DNA from: Mesorhizobium loti
Lineage (GTDB): Bacteria; Pseudomonadota; Alphaproteobacteria; Rhizobiales; Rhizobiaceae
Assembly: GCF_001510895.1 (NCBI RefSeq)
Contig: NZ_LPWA01000001.1
Span: 1 to 64,000 of the forward strand
Direction of reading: 5' to 3'
DNA: 64,000 bases
Under the pieces are notes generated by a model. It saw nothing but the letters and a program-made list of their open reading frames with translations. It was not told the DNA's origin and ran no database searches. Below, piece by piece: positions 37,948 through 46,214 of this stretch (its first letter is position 1; every line of letters starts with the position of its first letter). A program made the position numbers and the translations under genes.

Positions 37948-38920
37948 TGGCTTTGTTCCGGATGATGTCGAGATAGGTCGCCAGAATGATGACGATGCCC
38001 GGCACCACCATCTGCAGGTCCTGGTTCCAGCCGAGAATGATGATGCCGTTGTCGATCACCTTCAGCACCAGCACGCCGAGCAAGGTGCCGAACAGCGAGC
38101 CGCGGCCGCCGAGCAGGCTGGTGCCGCCGAGGATGACGGCGGCGATGACCGTCAGCTCGAAGCCGCGGCCGGCGGTCGGCTGGCCGGCATTCATCAGCGA
38201 CGACAGGATCATGCCGGCAACGCCGACGCAGAGCCCGGTGACGACGAAGGCAAACAGCTTGAGCCGTTCCGAGCGCAGGCCGGACAGGCGCACCGCCTTC
38301 TCATTGGCGCCGACCGCGTAGAGATAGCGGCCGAGCGTGGTGAAGCGCAGTGTCACATAGGCAACCGCGAAGATCAGCGCCGCCAGGATGACGGGAACCG
38401 GCACGGCGCCAACATAGCCGGCGCCGAGATCGGTGAAGCTTGCCAGCTGATTGTGGTTCTGCACCGCCTCGCGCGTGAAGAGATAGACGCCGCCCTGCAG
38501 CATCATCATCGTGCCTATGGTGGCAATCAGCGAGTTCACCCTGAGCCGGGTGACGACCAGGCCGTTGAACAGGCCGACGCCGCCGGCAAAGGCAAGTGCC
38601 GCCAGCATGCCGAGCGTGAGGCTGTGCGTGGAGTTGAGCACCGCCATGCCGATGCAGCCGACGAAGGCGAGCGACGCGCCGACCGACAGGTCGACTTCCG
38701 CCGTGATGATGAGCATGGTCATGCCCGAGGCGACGATCAGCACCAGTGCGCATTGGCGCAGGATGGCGATGATGTTGGCCTCCGAATAGAATTGCGGCGC
38801 CGCGATCGAGATGGCGATGCACAGCACCGCCAGGATGGCGCCCAGCACGAGCTGGCTGCCGCCCAGAAGCTGGCCGCCAATCGAACGTCTTTGCGCGGGG
38901 GCGTGTGTAAGTTCGCTCAT
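37937..38920 (-). CDS. Sugar ABC transporter permease, CUT2, second
   Basis: A 327-residue permease with the same patterns as the first: IITAEVDLSVGASLAFVG, VNSLIATIGTMMMLQGG, LGRYLYAVGANEKAVRLSG and LGGTSLLGGRGSL. Two permeases plus one ATPase point to a heterodimeric CUT2 importer. Together with the binding protein downstream of the IclR gene, it forms a complete transporter. Confidence 0.93.
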   Translation of the reverse strand: MSELTHAPAQRRSIGGQLLGGSQLVLGAILAVLCIAISIAAPQFYSEANIIAILRQCALVLIVASGMTMLIITAEVDLSVGASLAFVGCIGMAVLNSTHSLTLGMLAALAFAGGVGLFNGLVVTRLRVNSLIATIGTMMMLQGGVYLFTREAVQNHNQLASFTDLGAGYVGAVPVPVILAALIFAVAYVTLRFTTLGRYLYAVGANEKAVRLSGLRSERLKLFAFVVTGLCVGVAGMILSSLMNAGQPTAGRGFELTVIAAVILGGTSLLGGRGSLFGTLLGVLVLKVIDNGIIILGWNQDLQMVVPGIVIILATYLDIIRNKANVR

Positions 38921-38981
38921 CTCAGTCCATTCCCGTCGCTCGGGGTCAGGCGCGGGCGCCCGTGTCCTTGACAGCGCCTGG

Positions 38982-39008
38982 AGCCCTTCCCGCGCTGCGG
39001 GAAGGGCT
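38982..39008 (-). terminator. Strong intercistronic hairpin after the CUT2 binding-protein gene
   Basis: AGCCCTTCCCGC and GCGGGAAGGGCT are perfect complements around a 3-base loop, giving a 12-bp stem. It lies between the binding-protein stop and the permease start, the same place as the hairpin at 11155-11181, and has no U tract. I take it as an RNA-stability or attenuation element. Confidence 0.75.
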
Positions 39009-39019
39009 GGTCGTTCAGC

Positions 39020-40051
39020 CTACTTCTTCAGGTCGGCCGAGGTCTTCATGCACTTTGCCGGCGGTTGCAGCGCGTTGACGGCGTCCCATTTGATGGTGCG
39101 GGTGGTGCCGTCATAGTCATAGAACTTCTTCCAGTCCTCGCCGGTCATCGGCGCGGTCGGGCTGACTATATGCTCGGGCACTTCCTCGCTGTTGAAGAGC
39201 TTGACCGCGGCATCGATGGCGGTGAACCCTTCCTTTTCCGGGAACATCGCAGCCTCGATGCGGTAGGATGGCTCGTTCTGCATGGCGTTGATGAAGGCGA
39301 GGCCCTCGCCGCCGGTGCCGACCGTCAGCAGCCCGTCCTGCGATTTGCCGGCCGCTTTCCAGGCCTGCAGGCCGCCGAGCGAGGAGGAATCGTTGATGCC
39401 GTAGATGATGTTGATGTCGGAATTCTTGGCCAGCGCCGCCGACGAAACTTCGAGCGCGCGGTCCGGATTGCCGCCGCCGTCGAGGTCGTGGACCATGACC
39501 GCGTCGGGGATGATCGTCTTCAGCCCGTCCATGAAGCCGTGCGAGCGCAGCACCGTGGCGGACAGCAGCGGCAGGCCGACATTCATCACCTTGGCGACGC
39601 CGCCGAGCTTTTCCTTGGCGTATTTGCCGGCCTCGACGCCGGACATGTAGCCGGTGTCGTAGTCGCAGATGGCGACCATGGTGGTCATGCCCTTGACCGG
39701 ATTGCCTTCAAGCACGACCGGGATGTTGTTGGACTTCGCCTGGCGCAGCAGCGGCACCACGCCCTCCTCGTTGACGGGCGTGATGATCAGCACGTCGACG
39801 CCCTTGGCCATGAAGTCTTCCGCGGCGGACACTTCCTTGGCGATGTCGAGATTGGCGTCCTGCACCTCGAACTCGATGCCGAGATCCTTGGCGCGCGCCT
39901 TCATGCCCTTGATGACGTTCTGGTACCACTCATGGGTGGCGTAGTTGGTGACGTAGCCGATGCGCTTGGGCATATTCTCGGCATGCGCGGCGGCGGCGCC
40001 CAAGGCCAGTACGGCCGCGGATGCGAATAGGATTGACTTGGTCCAGTGCAT
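39020..40051 (-). CDS. Sugar ABC transporter substrate-binding protein, CUT2 (RbsB/XylF-like)
   Basis: The 343-residue product starts with a signal peptide (MHWTKSILFASAAVLALGAA, then AAHAEN as cut site) and continues with two Rossmann-like lobes: RIGYVTNYATHEWYQNVIKGM, VDVLIITPVNEEGVVPLLRQA, IPVVLEGNPVKG, and INIIYGINDSSSLGGLQAW. The ATG has GGAGAAGGAA immediately upstream. It should bind a monosaccharide-size ligand in the periplasm for the CUT2 importer. The best hint of its ligand is the operon's dehydrogenase, lactonase and CoA genes, but this is inference. Confidence 0.92.
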   Translation of the reverse strand: MHWTKSILFASAAVLALGAAAAHAENMPKRIGYVTNYATHEWYQNVIKGMKARAKDLGIEFEVQDANLDIAKEVSAAEDFMAKGVDVLIITPVNEEGVVPLLRQAKSNNIPVVLEGNPVKGMTTMVAICDYDTGYMSGVEAGKYAKEKLGGVAKVMNVGLPLLSATVLRSHGFMDGLKTIIPDAVMVHDLDGGGNPDRALEVSSAALAKNSDINIIYGINDSSSLGGLQAWKAAGKSQDGLLTVGTGGEGLAFINAMQNEPSYRIEAAMFPEKEGFTAIDAAVKLFNSEEVPEHIVSPTAPMTGEDWKKFYDYDGTTRTIKWDAVNALQPPAKCMKTSADLKK

Positions 40052-40079
40052 TTCCTTCTCCCAGGTTTTTTCGCTTTTG

Positions 40080-40928
40080 TCAGTCGCTGAACGGGTAGTC
40101 CCGCCGTTCCGGGTCGGCACGTAACGAAGAGGATTCGCCCCAGCCGAGCGCGGCCGATATCTTCTCGGCGGCGGCGCGGGCCCGCTCGAAGACGGTTTCG
40201 CGGTCGAAGCGCGCCGCCTTCTGCGGCAAGAGCGGCACCGTGAGCGCGGCGATGACGGCGCCGGTGTGATCGCGCACCGGCATGGAGATGTTGGTGCAGG
40301 CCTCGACCGCCAATGAAGCGCGCATCTCGTAGCCGAGCCTGGCCACTTCGTTCAGCCGCGCCTCGATTTCCGCCCGCGTTCCCTGGCCTTCGCCGGCGGC
40401 CACGATGCGCTCGACGATGCGGTCGCGCTCGGCCCGGTTCGAGTGGGCGAGCAAGACCGCGCCGGAACTGGTTTCGAGGATCGGGAAATGCGATCCCAGC
40501 GCAACCGAATAGCGCATCGGCAGCGGTGAATCGATCTGCAGCACCACCAGCGCGTTCTGGCCCTCGCGCACCACAAGGTGGCAGCTTTGGTCGGCATTGG
40601 CGGTCAATTCGCGCATCACCGGCAGCGCGCATTCGACTAGACGGTTCACCGGCGGGTGCATATGCGCCAGCTCGAACAGTTTCAGCGACAGCCGGAAGCG
40701 GTCCGAATGGGTGCGGAAGATGTAGCCGCGCTTCTCCAGCAGGAGCAGGATGCGGTAGATCTCGTGGATGGACCGGCCGAGACCGGTCGCGATCTCGGTC
40801 TGTGTCAGCGCCTCGGCGCTGGAAGCCATGAACTCCAGGACGTCGAGCGCCTTCTCCACCGCCGGCACGCGATATCCGTTGCGGCCGCTTTCGCCTTCGT
40901 CGAGTGTTTCGGCAACGCCGGCAGCCAT
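40080..40928 (-). CDS. IclR-family transcriptional regulator
   Basis: The 282-residue protein has an N-terminal winged HTH (residues about 20-80: RVPAVEKALDVLEFMASSAE, LTQTEIATGLGRSIHEIYRI, RGYIFR) and an IclR effector domain (about 95-270) that has the family block PVRDHTGAVIAALTVP. The ATG at 40928 overlaps the upstream stop (TGATG). Regulators of this type often control aromatic and sugar-acid operons; here the operon it sits in is the likely target. A direct repeat at 42130-42164 is a possible binding site. Confidence 0.88.
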   Translation of the reverse strand: MAAGVAETLDEGESGRNGYRVPAVEKALDVLEFMASSAEALTQTEIATGLGRSIHEIYRILLLLEKRGYIFRTHSDRFRLSLKLFELAHMHPPVNRLVECALPVMRELTANADQSCHLVVREGQNALVVLQIDSPLPMRYSVALGSHFPILETSSGAVLLAHSNRAERDRIVERIVAAGEGQGTRAEIEARLNEVARLGYEMRASLAVEACTNISMPVRDHTGAVIAALTVPLLPQKAARFDRETVFERARAAAEKISAALGWGESSSLRADPERRDYPFSD

Positions 40929-42070
40929 CACGCGACGCTCCGTTCCGGTTGCCTGGTTTGCCGGTAAAGGCGGTTCAGGTGGTCGGCCAGTTCGGCGGCT
41001 GCGATGTCGCCGGCGATGGCGGCGGCCGCGCGCGGCGCGCATTCGCGGAAGAAGGCGATGAAGCCCGGATGCGTCGGACGCAGGTAGGACGAACCGATCG
41101 TGCGCAGCGTCGAGGAAAAGAAATCGCCGCAAAGACCGTTGACCGTCGCATCCTTCCAGGCCGCCAGTGATCCCGGCTGGCCGCCCGATCTCACATAATC
41201 GCCGCGCTGATAGTCAGGCGAGCACAGGAACAGCGCATAGTCGATCGCCTCCTGCTTGTGCTTCGACTGGGCGCTGACGCCGATGCCGGCGCCGCCAAGC
41301 AAGGCGCCGGCCGATTGCGCGGTCGGCACGTCGGCGAAGCGTAAATACGGCCGGTCGGTTTTCGAGGCGTAGTTAACATAGCCAAAGGCGAACGGCACGT
41401 AGACCACGTCGTCATGCGCGACCATGTGGTCGTAGCAGCGGATCGGATTCCATTTGGACGAGTTGGGATGCGACAACGCCGCAAGCTCGCGCAATTGCGC
41501 GATCGCTCGCTCGACCATTTCTGTCGCGATGAATTGCTCGCCGTCTTCCTGCGGATTTGTCAGCGTCAAAAGCAGGCACATGGCGTCCGTCGGCACAAAA
41601 GGCAGGCCGAGCCACCGCCCGTCCTTGCGCGCGAGCCGGCCGAGTTCGACGACCTCTTCATGCGTACGTGGCACCGGCCCGTAGCGTTCCAGAAGATCCG
41701 GACGATACGAGGCTACGTGGCAGGCGGCATCGATCGGCAATGCCCATTGTCGTCCGTTCTTCTCGTAGGACCGCCAGGACGGACCGACCGAATCCTGCTC
41801 GAAGAAGCGGATTTGTTCCACCGAGAGGTAGGCATCGAATGCCACCATCAGCCCGTCCTGCGCGATGTCGCCGATGAAGGGATGGTCGAACACGACCAGA
41901 TCGTACTTGCCGAGCACCGGACCGAGCGCGCCTTCGCCGAATTCATAGAGGCTGCGGCGGTCCCATTCGATTTCCAGGCCGGGATTGGCGGCGCAATACG
42001 GCCCGACGCTGGCGTCGAGCGGACCCCAGCAACGTCGATGATCCCACGCAAGACCGCGCAGTCTTGTCAT
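40928..42070 (-). CDS. Signal-less solute-binding-protein-like protein (cytoplasmic)
   Basis: This 380-residue protein has the fold pattern of family 1 extracellular solute-binding proteins (LEIEWDRRSLYEFGEGALG, YDLVVFDHPFIGDIA, GRQWALPIDAACHVASYRPDLL, VPFAFGYVNYAS), but begins MTRLRGLAWDHRRCW with no signal peptide, lipobox or membrane segment, and no permease pair is encoded with it apart from the CUT2 set, which has its own binding protein. So it is probably cytoplasmic and may bind a pathway intermediate or act as an enzyme. A close homologue begins at 63461. The start at 42070 has GGGAGG about 11 bases upstream; the longer frame to 42115 is less likely. Confidence 0.75.
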   Translation of the reverse strand: MTRLRGLAWDHRRCWGPLDASVGPYCAANPGLEIEWDRRSLYEFGEGALGPVLGKYDLVVFDHPFIGDIAQDGLMVAFDAYLSVEQIRFFEQDSVGPSWRSYEKNGRQWALPIDAACHVASYRPDLLERYGPVPRTHEEVVELGRLARKDGRWLGLPFVPTDAMCLLLTLTNPQEDGEQFIATEMVERAIAQLRELAALSHPNSSKWNPIRCYDHMVAHDDVVYVPFAFGYVNYASKTDRPYLRFADVPTAQSAGALLGGAGIGVSAQSKHKQEAIDYALFLCSPDYQRGDYVRSGGQPGSLAAWKDATVNGLCGDFFSSTLRTIGSSYLRPTHPGFIAFFRECAPRAAAAIAGDIAAAELADHLNRLYRQTRQPERSVA

Positions 42071-42129
42071 ATCCGGCAATTCCTCCCTGGAACCGGGCAC
42101 GGGCCCGGCCCGCAAACCAGTAGCAGCTA

Positions 42130-42164
42130 TTTTTACCTGAGCAAATAGTTTTTACATACGCAAA
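42130..42164. promoter_or_regulatory. Tandem 19-base-period direct repeat, candidate operator
   Basis: TTTTTACCTGAGCAAA at 42130-42145 and TTTTTACATACGCAAA at 42149-42164 match at 13 of 16 positions and are spaced 19 bases start to start, about two helix turns. They lie 60-95 bases upstream of the first gene of the 12-gene minus-strand operon. This is a plausible site for the IclR protein encoded in that operon. Confidence 0.5.
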
Positions 42165-42189
42165 CGGCGATCTCCTCCCCGCCGCAGCC

Positions 42190-43374
42190 TCAAGCCAGCC
42201 CGAACCGCTCGACGGCCCGCATGATGCCGCGCAGCTCGGCGAGGCCCTTCAGCCGGCCGATCAACGAGTAACCGGGATTGATCCTCGTCTTGCCGATGTC
42301 GTCGGCGAGCAGGTGTCCGTGATCCGGCCGCATCGGAATGCGCCAGTCGGCGCGGCCTTCCTTCCGACGCCGCGCCTCCTCCTGCATCAGGGCGAGGATG
42401 ACATGCGCCATGTCGGTGCCGCCCTCGAGATGCTCGGCTTCATAGAAGGAGCCGTCATCCTCGATGGTGACGTTGCGCAGATGGACGAAATGGATGCGGC
42501 CGGCGAACTCCTTGACCATGGCGACGATGTCGTTGTCGGCGCGCGTGCCGTAGGAGCCGGTGCAGAACGTCAGCCCGTTGGCCGGACTGTCGACGGCATT
42601 GAGGATGAAGCGCGCATCCTCGGCGGTCGAAACGATGCGCGGCAGGCCATAGAGCGAGAAGGGCGGGTCGTCGGGATGGATGCACATGCGCACCCCTTCC
42701 TGTTCGGCCACCGGAATGATCTCGCGCAGGAACCAGGCGAGATTGTCGCGCAATTCCTTCGGCCCGATCGAATCGTATTCGGCCAAGGCCTCGCGAAAAC
42801 TGTCGCGGTTATAGCTGCGCTCGGTGGCGGGCAGACCGGCGATGAGGTTGCGCTCGATCCTGTCGATCTTCTCCTCGCCGAGTTCCTTCAGCCGCGTCCC
42901 CGCTTCGGCGATGCGGGCGGAGGTATAGCCGGCCTCGGCATTCTTGCGCTTCAGCACGAACAGGTCGTAAGCCGCAAAATCGATCGCGTCGAAACGCAAC
43001 GCATAGCCCGTCGTCGGAAGGCGGTACGCCAGATCCGTACGGGTCCAGTCGACCACCGGCATGAAATTGTAGCAGATCGTCGCGATGCCGGCCTTCGCCA
43101 GCGCGCGGATCGTGTCCTTGTAGAAGCCGACATAGCGGAGCCGTTCCGGCGAACCGATCTTGATCGAGTTATGAACGGGAATGCTCTCGACGACCGACCA
43201 GGTCAGCCCCGCGGCCTCGATGATCCGCTTGCGCTCCAGGATGTTTTCCAGCGGCCAGGCGCGGCCGTCATAGATATCGTGCAGGGCCGAGACGACGCCC
43301 GTCGCGCCCGCCTGTTTGACATGATCGAGTGTTACCGGATCGTTCGGACCATACCAGCGCCAGCACTGTTCCAT
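42190..43374 (-). CDS. uxuA: Mannonate dehydratase
   Basis: The 394-residue protein matches UxuA from end to end: [75 protein letters not shown], and [10 protein letters not shown], including the metal and substrate residues in HPDDPP and RPDHGH. It dehydrates D-mannonate to 2-keto-3-deoxygluconate in glucuronate breakdown. AGGAAGG lies before the ATG. It is transcribed away from gntR, and an operator copy lies 33 bases upstream. Confidence 0.95.
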   Translation of the reverse strand: MEQCWRWYGPNDPVTLDHVKQAGATGVVSALHDIYDGRAWPLENILERKRIIEAAGLTWSVVESIPVHNSIKIGSPERLRYVGFYKDTIRALAKAGIATICYNFMPVVDWTRTDLAYRLPTTGYALRFDAIDFAAYDLFVLKRKNAEAGYTSARIAEAGTRLKELGEEKIDRIERNLIAGLPATERSYNRDSFREALAEYDSIGPKELRDNLAWFLREIIPVAEQEGVRMCIHPDDPPFSLYGLPRIVSTAEDARFILNAVDSPANGLTFCTGSYGTRADNDIVAMVKEFAGRIHFVHLRNVTIEDDGSFYEAEHLEGGTDMAHVILALMQEEARRRKEGRADWRIPMRPDHGHLLADDIGKTRINPGYSLIGRLKGLAELRGIMRAVERFGLA

Positions 43375-43406
43375 CGTCGCCTTCCTCTGTGAGAGACCGG
43401 CAATTT

Positions 43407-43422
43407 ATTGTTGGACCACAAT
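43407..43422. promoter_or_regulatory. GntR-type operator, copy 1 (uxuA side)
   Basis: ATTGTTGGACCACAAT is a perfect reverse complement of the second copy at 43533-43548. Inside it TTGTTGGACCA fits the general FadR-subfamily consensus T-N-G-T-N3-A-C-N-A on both strands. Position upstream of uxuA suits repression by the neighbouring GntR protein. Confidence 0.75.
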
Positions 43423-43532
43423 GGGAGTCAAATTAAAATTTCGCGCATTCGCGATGGCTAAGTTCCTGCGGAACGTCTGCAAAACTCGCCTCGATAGGCC
43501 CGAAACCGGTTGTTTTCCACAAATCTTGCGAT

Positions 43533-43548
43533 ATTGTGGTCCAACAAT
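43533..43548. promoter_or_regulatory. GntR-type operator, copy 2 (gntR side)
   Basis: ATTGTGGTCCAACAAT, exact reverse complement of the copy at 43407-43422. It ends 2 bases before the AGGAGG of gntR, so bound repressor would block its own transcription or translation start. The two copies are centred 126 bases apart, which would allow looping. Confidence 0.75.
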
Positions 43549-43563
43549 TTAGGAGGATCGTCT

Positions 43564-44298
43564 TTGGAAAACGCTCAGGCTGCGCGTGAGAATGCCGCCG
43601 CCCGCCGCGCCGGCGGCAGTTCCGCGGTCGACGCCGCGGCCGGACGGATCCTCGACCTCATCCGCGCGCGGCAGCTGAATGTTGGCGACGTGCTGCCGAC
43701 GGAGCGCGAGCTCAGTGAGATCACCGGCGCCAGCCGCAACACGGTGCGCGAGGCGTTGCGCACCATCCGGACCTATGGGCTGATCGAGCCGAAACCCCGC
43801 GTCGGCGCGGTGCTCGCCGACGGGCAGAGCATCGCCATCCAGAATTTCTTCGCCGCCCATATGGATGTCTCGCGCTCGTCCTTCGCCGATATCCAGGGCT
43901 TCAGGCGCATCATCGAAGTCGGCATAGGCGACCACATCGTGCTCAACGCCACGAACGAACAGATCGAGGCGCTCGACGCGGTCAATGCCCGGATCATCGA
44001 GAGCCGCTCGATCGAGGAGGCCGCTCAGAACGATTTCAATTTCCACATGGCGCTGATCGGGCTGGCGGACAATCGCATGCTGACGGACATGTATTCCTTC
44101 CTCTCCCCCGTGATCCTGCGGATCATGACCATCGGCAAGGAAATGCGCCCGGTGCTGGCAGACACCCGCGCCGCGCATGGCGAGATCATCGCCGCGCTGC
44201 GCGCACGCGACAGGCTGGCTTATGCCTACCTGGTGAGCCGCCATCTCGATTTCGCCCTGCGTTTCCTGCCGGAAGAGCCGGCTTCCGATAGTGACTGA
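43564..44298 (+). CDS. GntR-family regulator (FCD subfamily)
   Basis: The 244-residue protein has a winged HTH (residues about 20-75: AAGRILDLIRARQLNVGDVL, PTERELSEITGASRNTVREAL) and an FCD domain (about 90-240) with FHMALIGLADN and HGEIIAAL in the metal region. TTG at 43564 is the start, with AGGAGG about 6 bases before it. Two copies of a 16-base operator flank the promoter region, consistent with repression of both uxuA and its own operon. Confidence 0.9.
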   Translation: MENAQAARENAAARRAGGSSAVDAAAGRILDLIRARQLNVGDVLPTERELSEITGASRNTVREALRTIRTYGLIEPKPRVGAVLADGQSIAIQNFFAAHMDVSRSSFADIQGFRRIIEVGIGDHIVLNATNEQIEALDAVNARIIESRSIEEAAQNDFNFHMALIGLADNRMLTDMYSFLSPVILRIMTIGKEMRPVLADTRAAHGEIIAALRARDRLAYAYLVSRHLDFALRFLPEEPASDSD

Positions 44299-44311
44299 AG
44301 GAGTTCCCGCC

Positions 44312-45096
44312 ATGAAGGATTTTGAAGGCAAGGTCGCCCTGGTAACCGGGACGACCGGAATTGGTCTCGCAACCGCCCGGCGCCTTGCGGTAGGGGGTGC
44401 CGCGATCATCGCCTGCGGCATCGACCGCTCGGCCAATGCGGCGATGAGAGCGGAACTGGAAAATTCCGAAGCCGGCGCGCTGGTCGTGGACACCGATGTC
44501 TCCGTTTCGGACCAGGTCCGCGACGCCGTCGCGGCCGGTGTCGAGCGCTTCGGCGGTCTCGACGTGATCGTCAATTCAGCGGCGGTCCATCCCTACGGAA
44601 CCGCAACGACGACCGACTGGGAAACCTGGAACCGGGCGATGACGGTCAATATCGGCTCGATTTACCTGACGGCGCATTTCGGCATCCCCGAAATGATCCG
44701 CCGCGGCGGCGGCGCCATCGTCAATGTCGCCTCGGTGCAAGGCTTCGCCTGCCAGCAGAACGTCGCCGCCTATGCCACGACCAAGGGCGCAATCCACACG
44801 CTGACGCGCTCGCTGGCGCTCGACTATGCAGCTGCCGGCATCCGGGTCAATTCGGTCAGTCCGGGCTCGATCCGCACGCCGATCCTCGAGAAGGCGCGCG
44901 CGGCGAAAACGGCAGCGATGCCGATGTCGAGGAAGCCTACAGGCGCTTCGGCGCGGCCCATCCGCTCGGTCGCATCGGGGAACCGGAGGAAGTGGCGGAG
45001 TTGATCGCCTTTCTATGCTCGTCGAAGGCCGGCTTCTGCACCGGCGCCGACTATAAGATCGATGGCGGCCTGACCGCCGGCATTGGCGTGAAGTAA
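44312..45096 (+). pseudogene. SDR-family oxidoreductase, interrupted by one frameshift
   Basis: The frame from 44312 (AAGGAG before the ATG) gives the SDR N-terminus: VALVTGTTGIGLATARR, VIVNSAAVHPYG, ASVQGFACQQN with Ser, and AYATTKGAIH with the Tyr and Lys. It reads NSVSPGSIRTPILEK and then leaves the family pattern at about 44900. The next frame continues with ADVEEAYRRFGAAHPLGRIG, EPEEVAELIAFLC and IDGGLTAGIGVK to a TAA at 45094. So one base is missing in the GCGCGCGCGGCG run. The glycine motif is TG-TT-GIG, one residue shorter than the usual TGxxxGIG. Likely a fructuronate/mannonate-type or related sugar-acid reductase; not certain. Confidence 0.82.
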
Positions 45097-45098
45097 CC

Positions 45099-46214
45099 AT
45101 GAAGATCGGCCTTGGCCTCTACCGGGAGTCGCTCACTCAGGACAATTTCCGCTTTGCCCGTCAGGCAGGCGCCACGCACATCGTTGCCCACCTCACCAAT
45201 TATTTTCGCGGGCGAGATCCCTCGCTGTCCGCCGGCAGCGAAAAGGAAGGCTGGGGCGATTGCTCCACCGATGAGCTCTGGACCTATGAAGACTTCGCGG
45301 GCCTAGTGAAGAGCGTGCGCGACAACGGGTTGGAAGTCGCCGCGATCGAGAATTTTTCGCCCCGCTTCTGGTCCGATGTTCTGCTCGATGGCCCCGACCG
45401 GACGAAGCAGATTGAAGGGTTGAAGCATCTCGTCCGCGATGCCGGGCGCGCCGGCATCCCGTGCATCGGCTACAACTTCTCCATTGCCGGCGTCTGGGGC
45501 TGGTCGCGCGGCCCCTTCGCTCGCGGCGAGGCCATGTCGGTGGGGCTCGACCTTGCGGCCATCGATTCGGATCTGCCTCTGCCCGACGGCGTCGTCTGGA
45601 ACATGCGCTACCGCGCCGGCCGGCCCGACGCCGACCCGATGACGGTAAGCAGCGACGAGCTTTGGCAGCGGCTCGGCGCCTTCCTGCGGGAATTGGTTCC
45701 GGTGGCCGAAGAATCCAGCGTTGTGCTCGCCGCGCATCCCGACGATCCGCCGGCCGAAGCATTGCGGGGCGCGGCGCGGCTGGTCAACCGGCCGGAAAAG
45801 TATGACCGGCTGATGGATATCGTCGATTCGCCGGCCAACGGGCTGGAGCTCTGCCTCGGCTCGCTGCAGGAGATGCCGGGCACCGGCGAGATTTACCGGC
45901 ATGTCCGCCGCTTCGCCCGACGAAAGCGGATCGGCTACATCCATTTCCGCAACGTGCGCGGCAAGGTGCCGAACTATCACGAGACCTTTGTCGACGACGG
46001 CGACATCGACATGGCCGAAATCGTGCGCATCCTGCGCGACGAAAACTATGGCGGCGTCATCATCCCCGACCATACGCCGGAAATGTCCTGCGACGCGCCC
46101 TGGCATGCGGGCAAGGCCTTCGCGCTCGGCTATATGCGCGCGCTGGTGCAGAACGCCGCGGCCCTGGGACCTTCCCGTACCGCTCCACCCAGCAACATTG
46201 GGATGCAAATCTGA
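45099..46214 (+). CDS. UxuA-like mannonate dehydratase-family protein, second paralogue
   Basis: The 371-residue protein shares core UxuA patterns: FARQAGATHIVAHL, VVLAAHPDDPP, SPANGLELCLGSLQE and YIHFRNVRG. The C-terminal RPDHGH block of true UxuA is replaced by VIIPDHTPEM, and the CTGSYG block by CLGSLQE, so the substrate or even the reaction may differ from that of the uxuA at 42190. It follows the SDR by 2 bases and overlaps the next gene's start (ATGA-like). Confidence 0.85.
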   Translation: MKIGLGLYRESLTQDNFRFARQAGATHIVAHLTNYFRGRDPSLSAGSEKEGWGDCSTDELWTYEDFAGLVKSVRDNGLEVAAIENFSPRFWSDVLLDGPDRTKQIEGLKHLVRDAGRAGIPCIGYNFSIAGVWGWSRGPFARGEAMSVGLDLAAIDSDLPLPDGVVWNMRYRAGRPDADPMTVSSDELWQRLGAFLRELVPVAEESSVVLAAHPDDPPAEALRGAARLVNRPEKYDRLMDIVDSPANGLELCLGSLQEMPGTGEIYRHVRRFARRKRIGYIHFRNVRGKVPNYHETFVDDGDIDMAEIVRILRDENYGGVIIPDHTPEMSCDAPWHAGKAFALGYMRALVQNAAALGPSRTAPPSNIGMQI

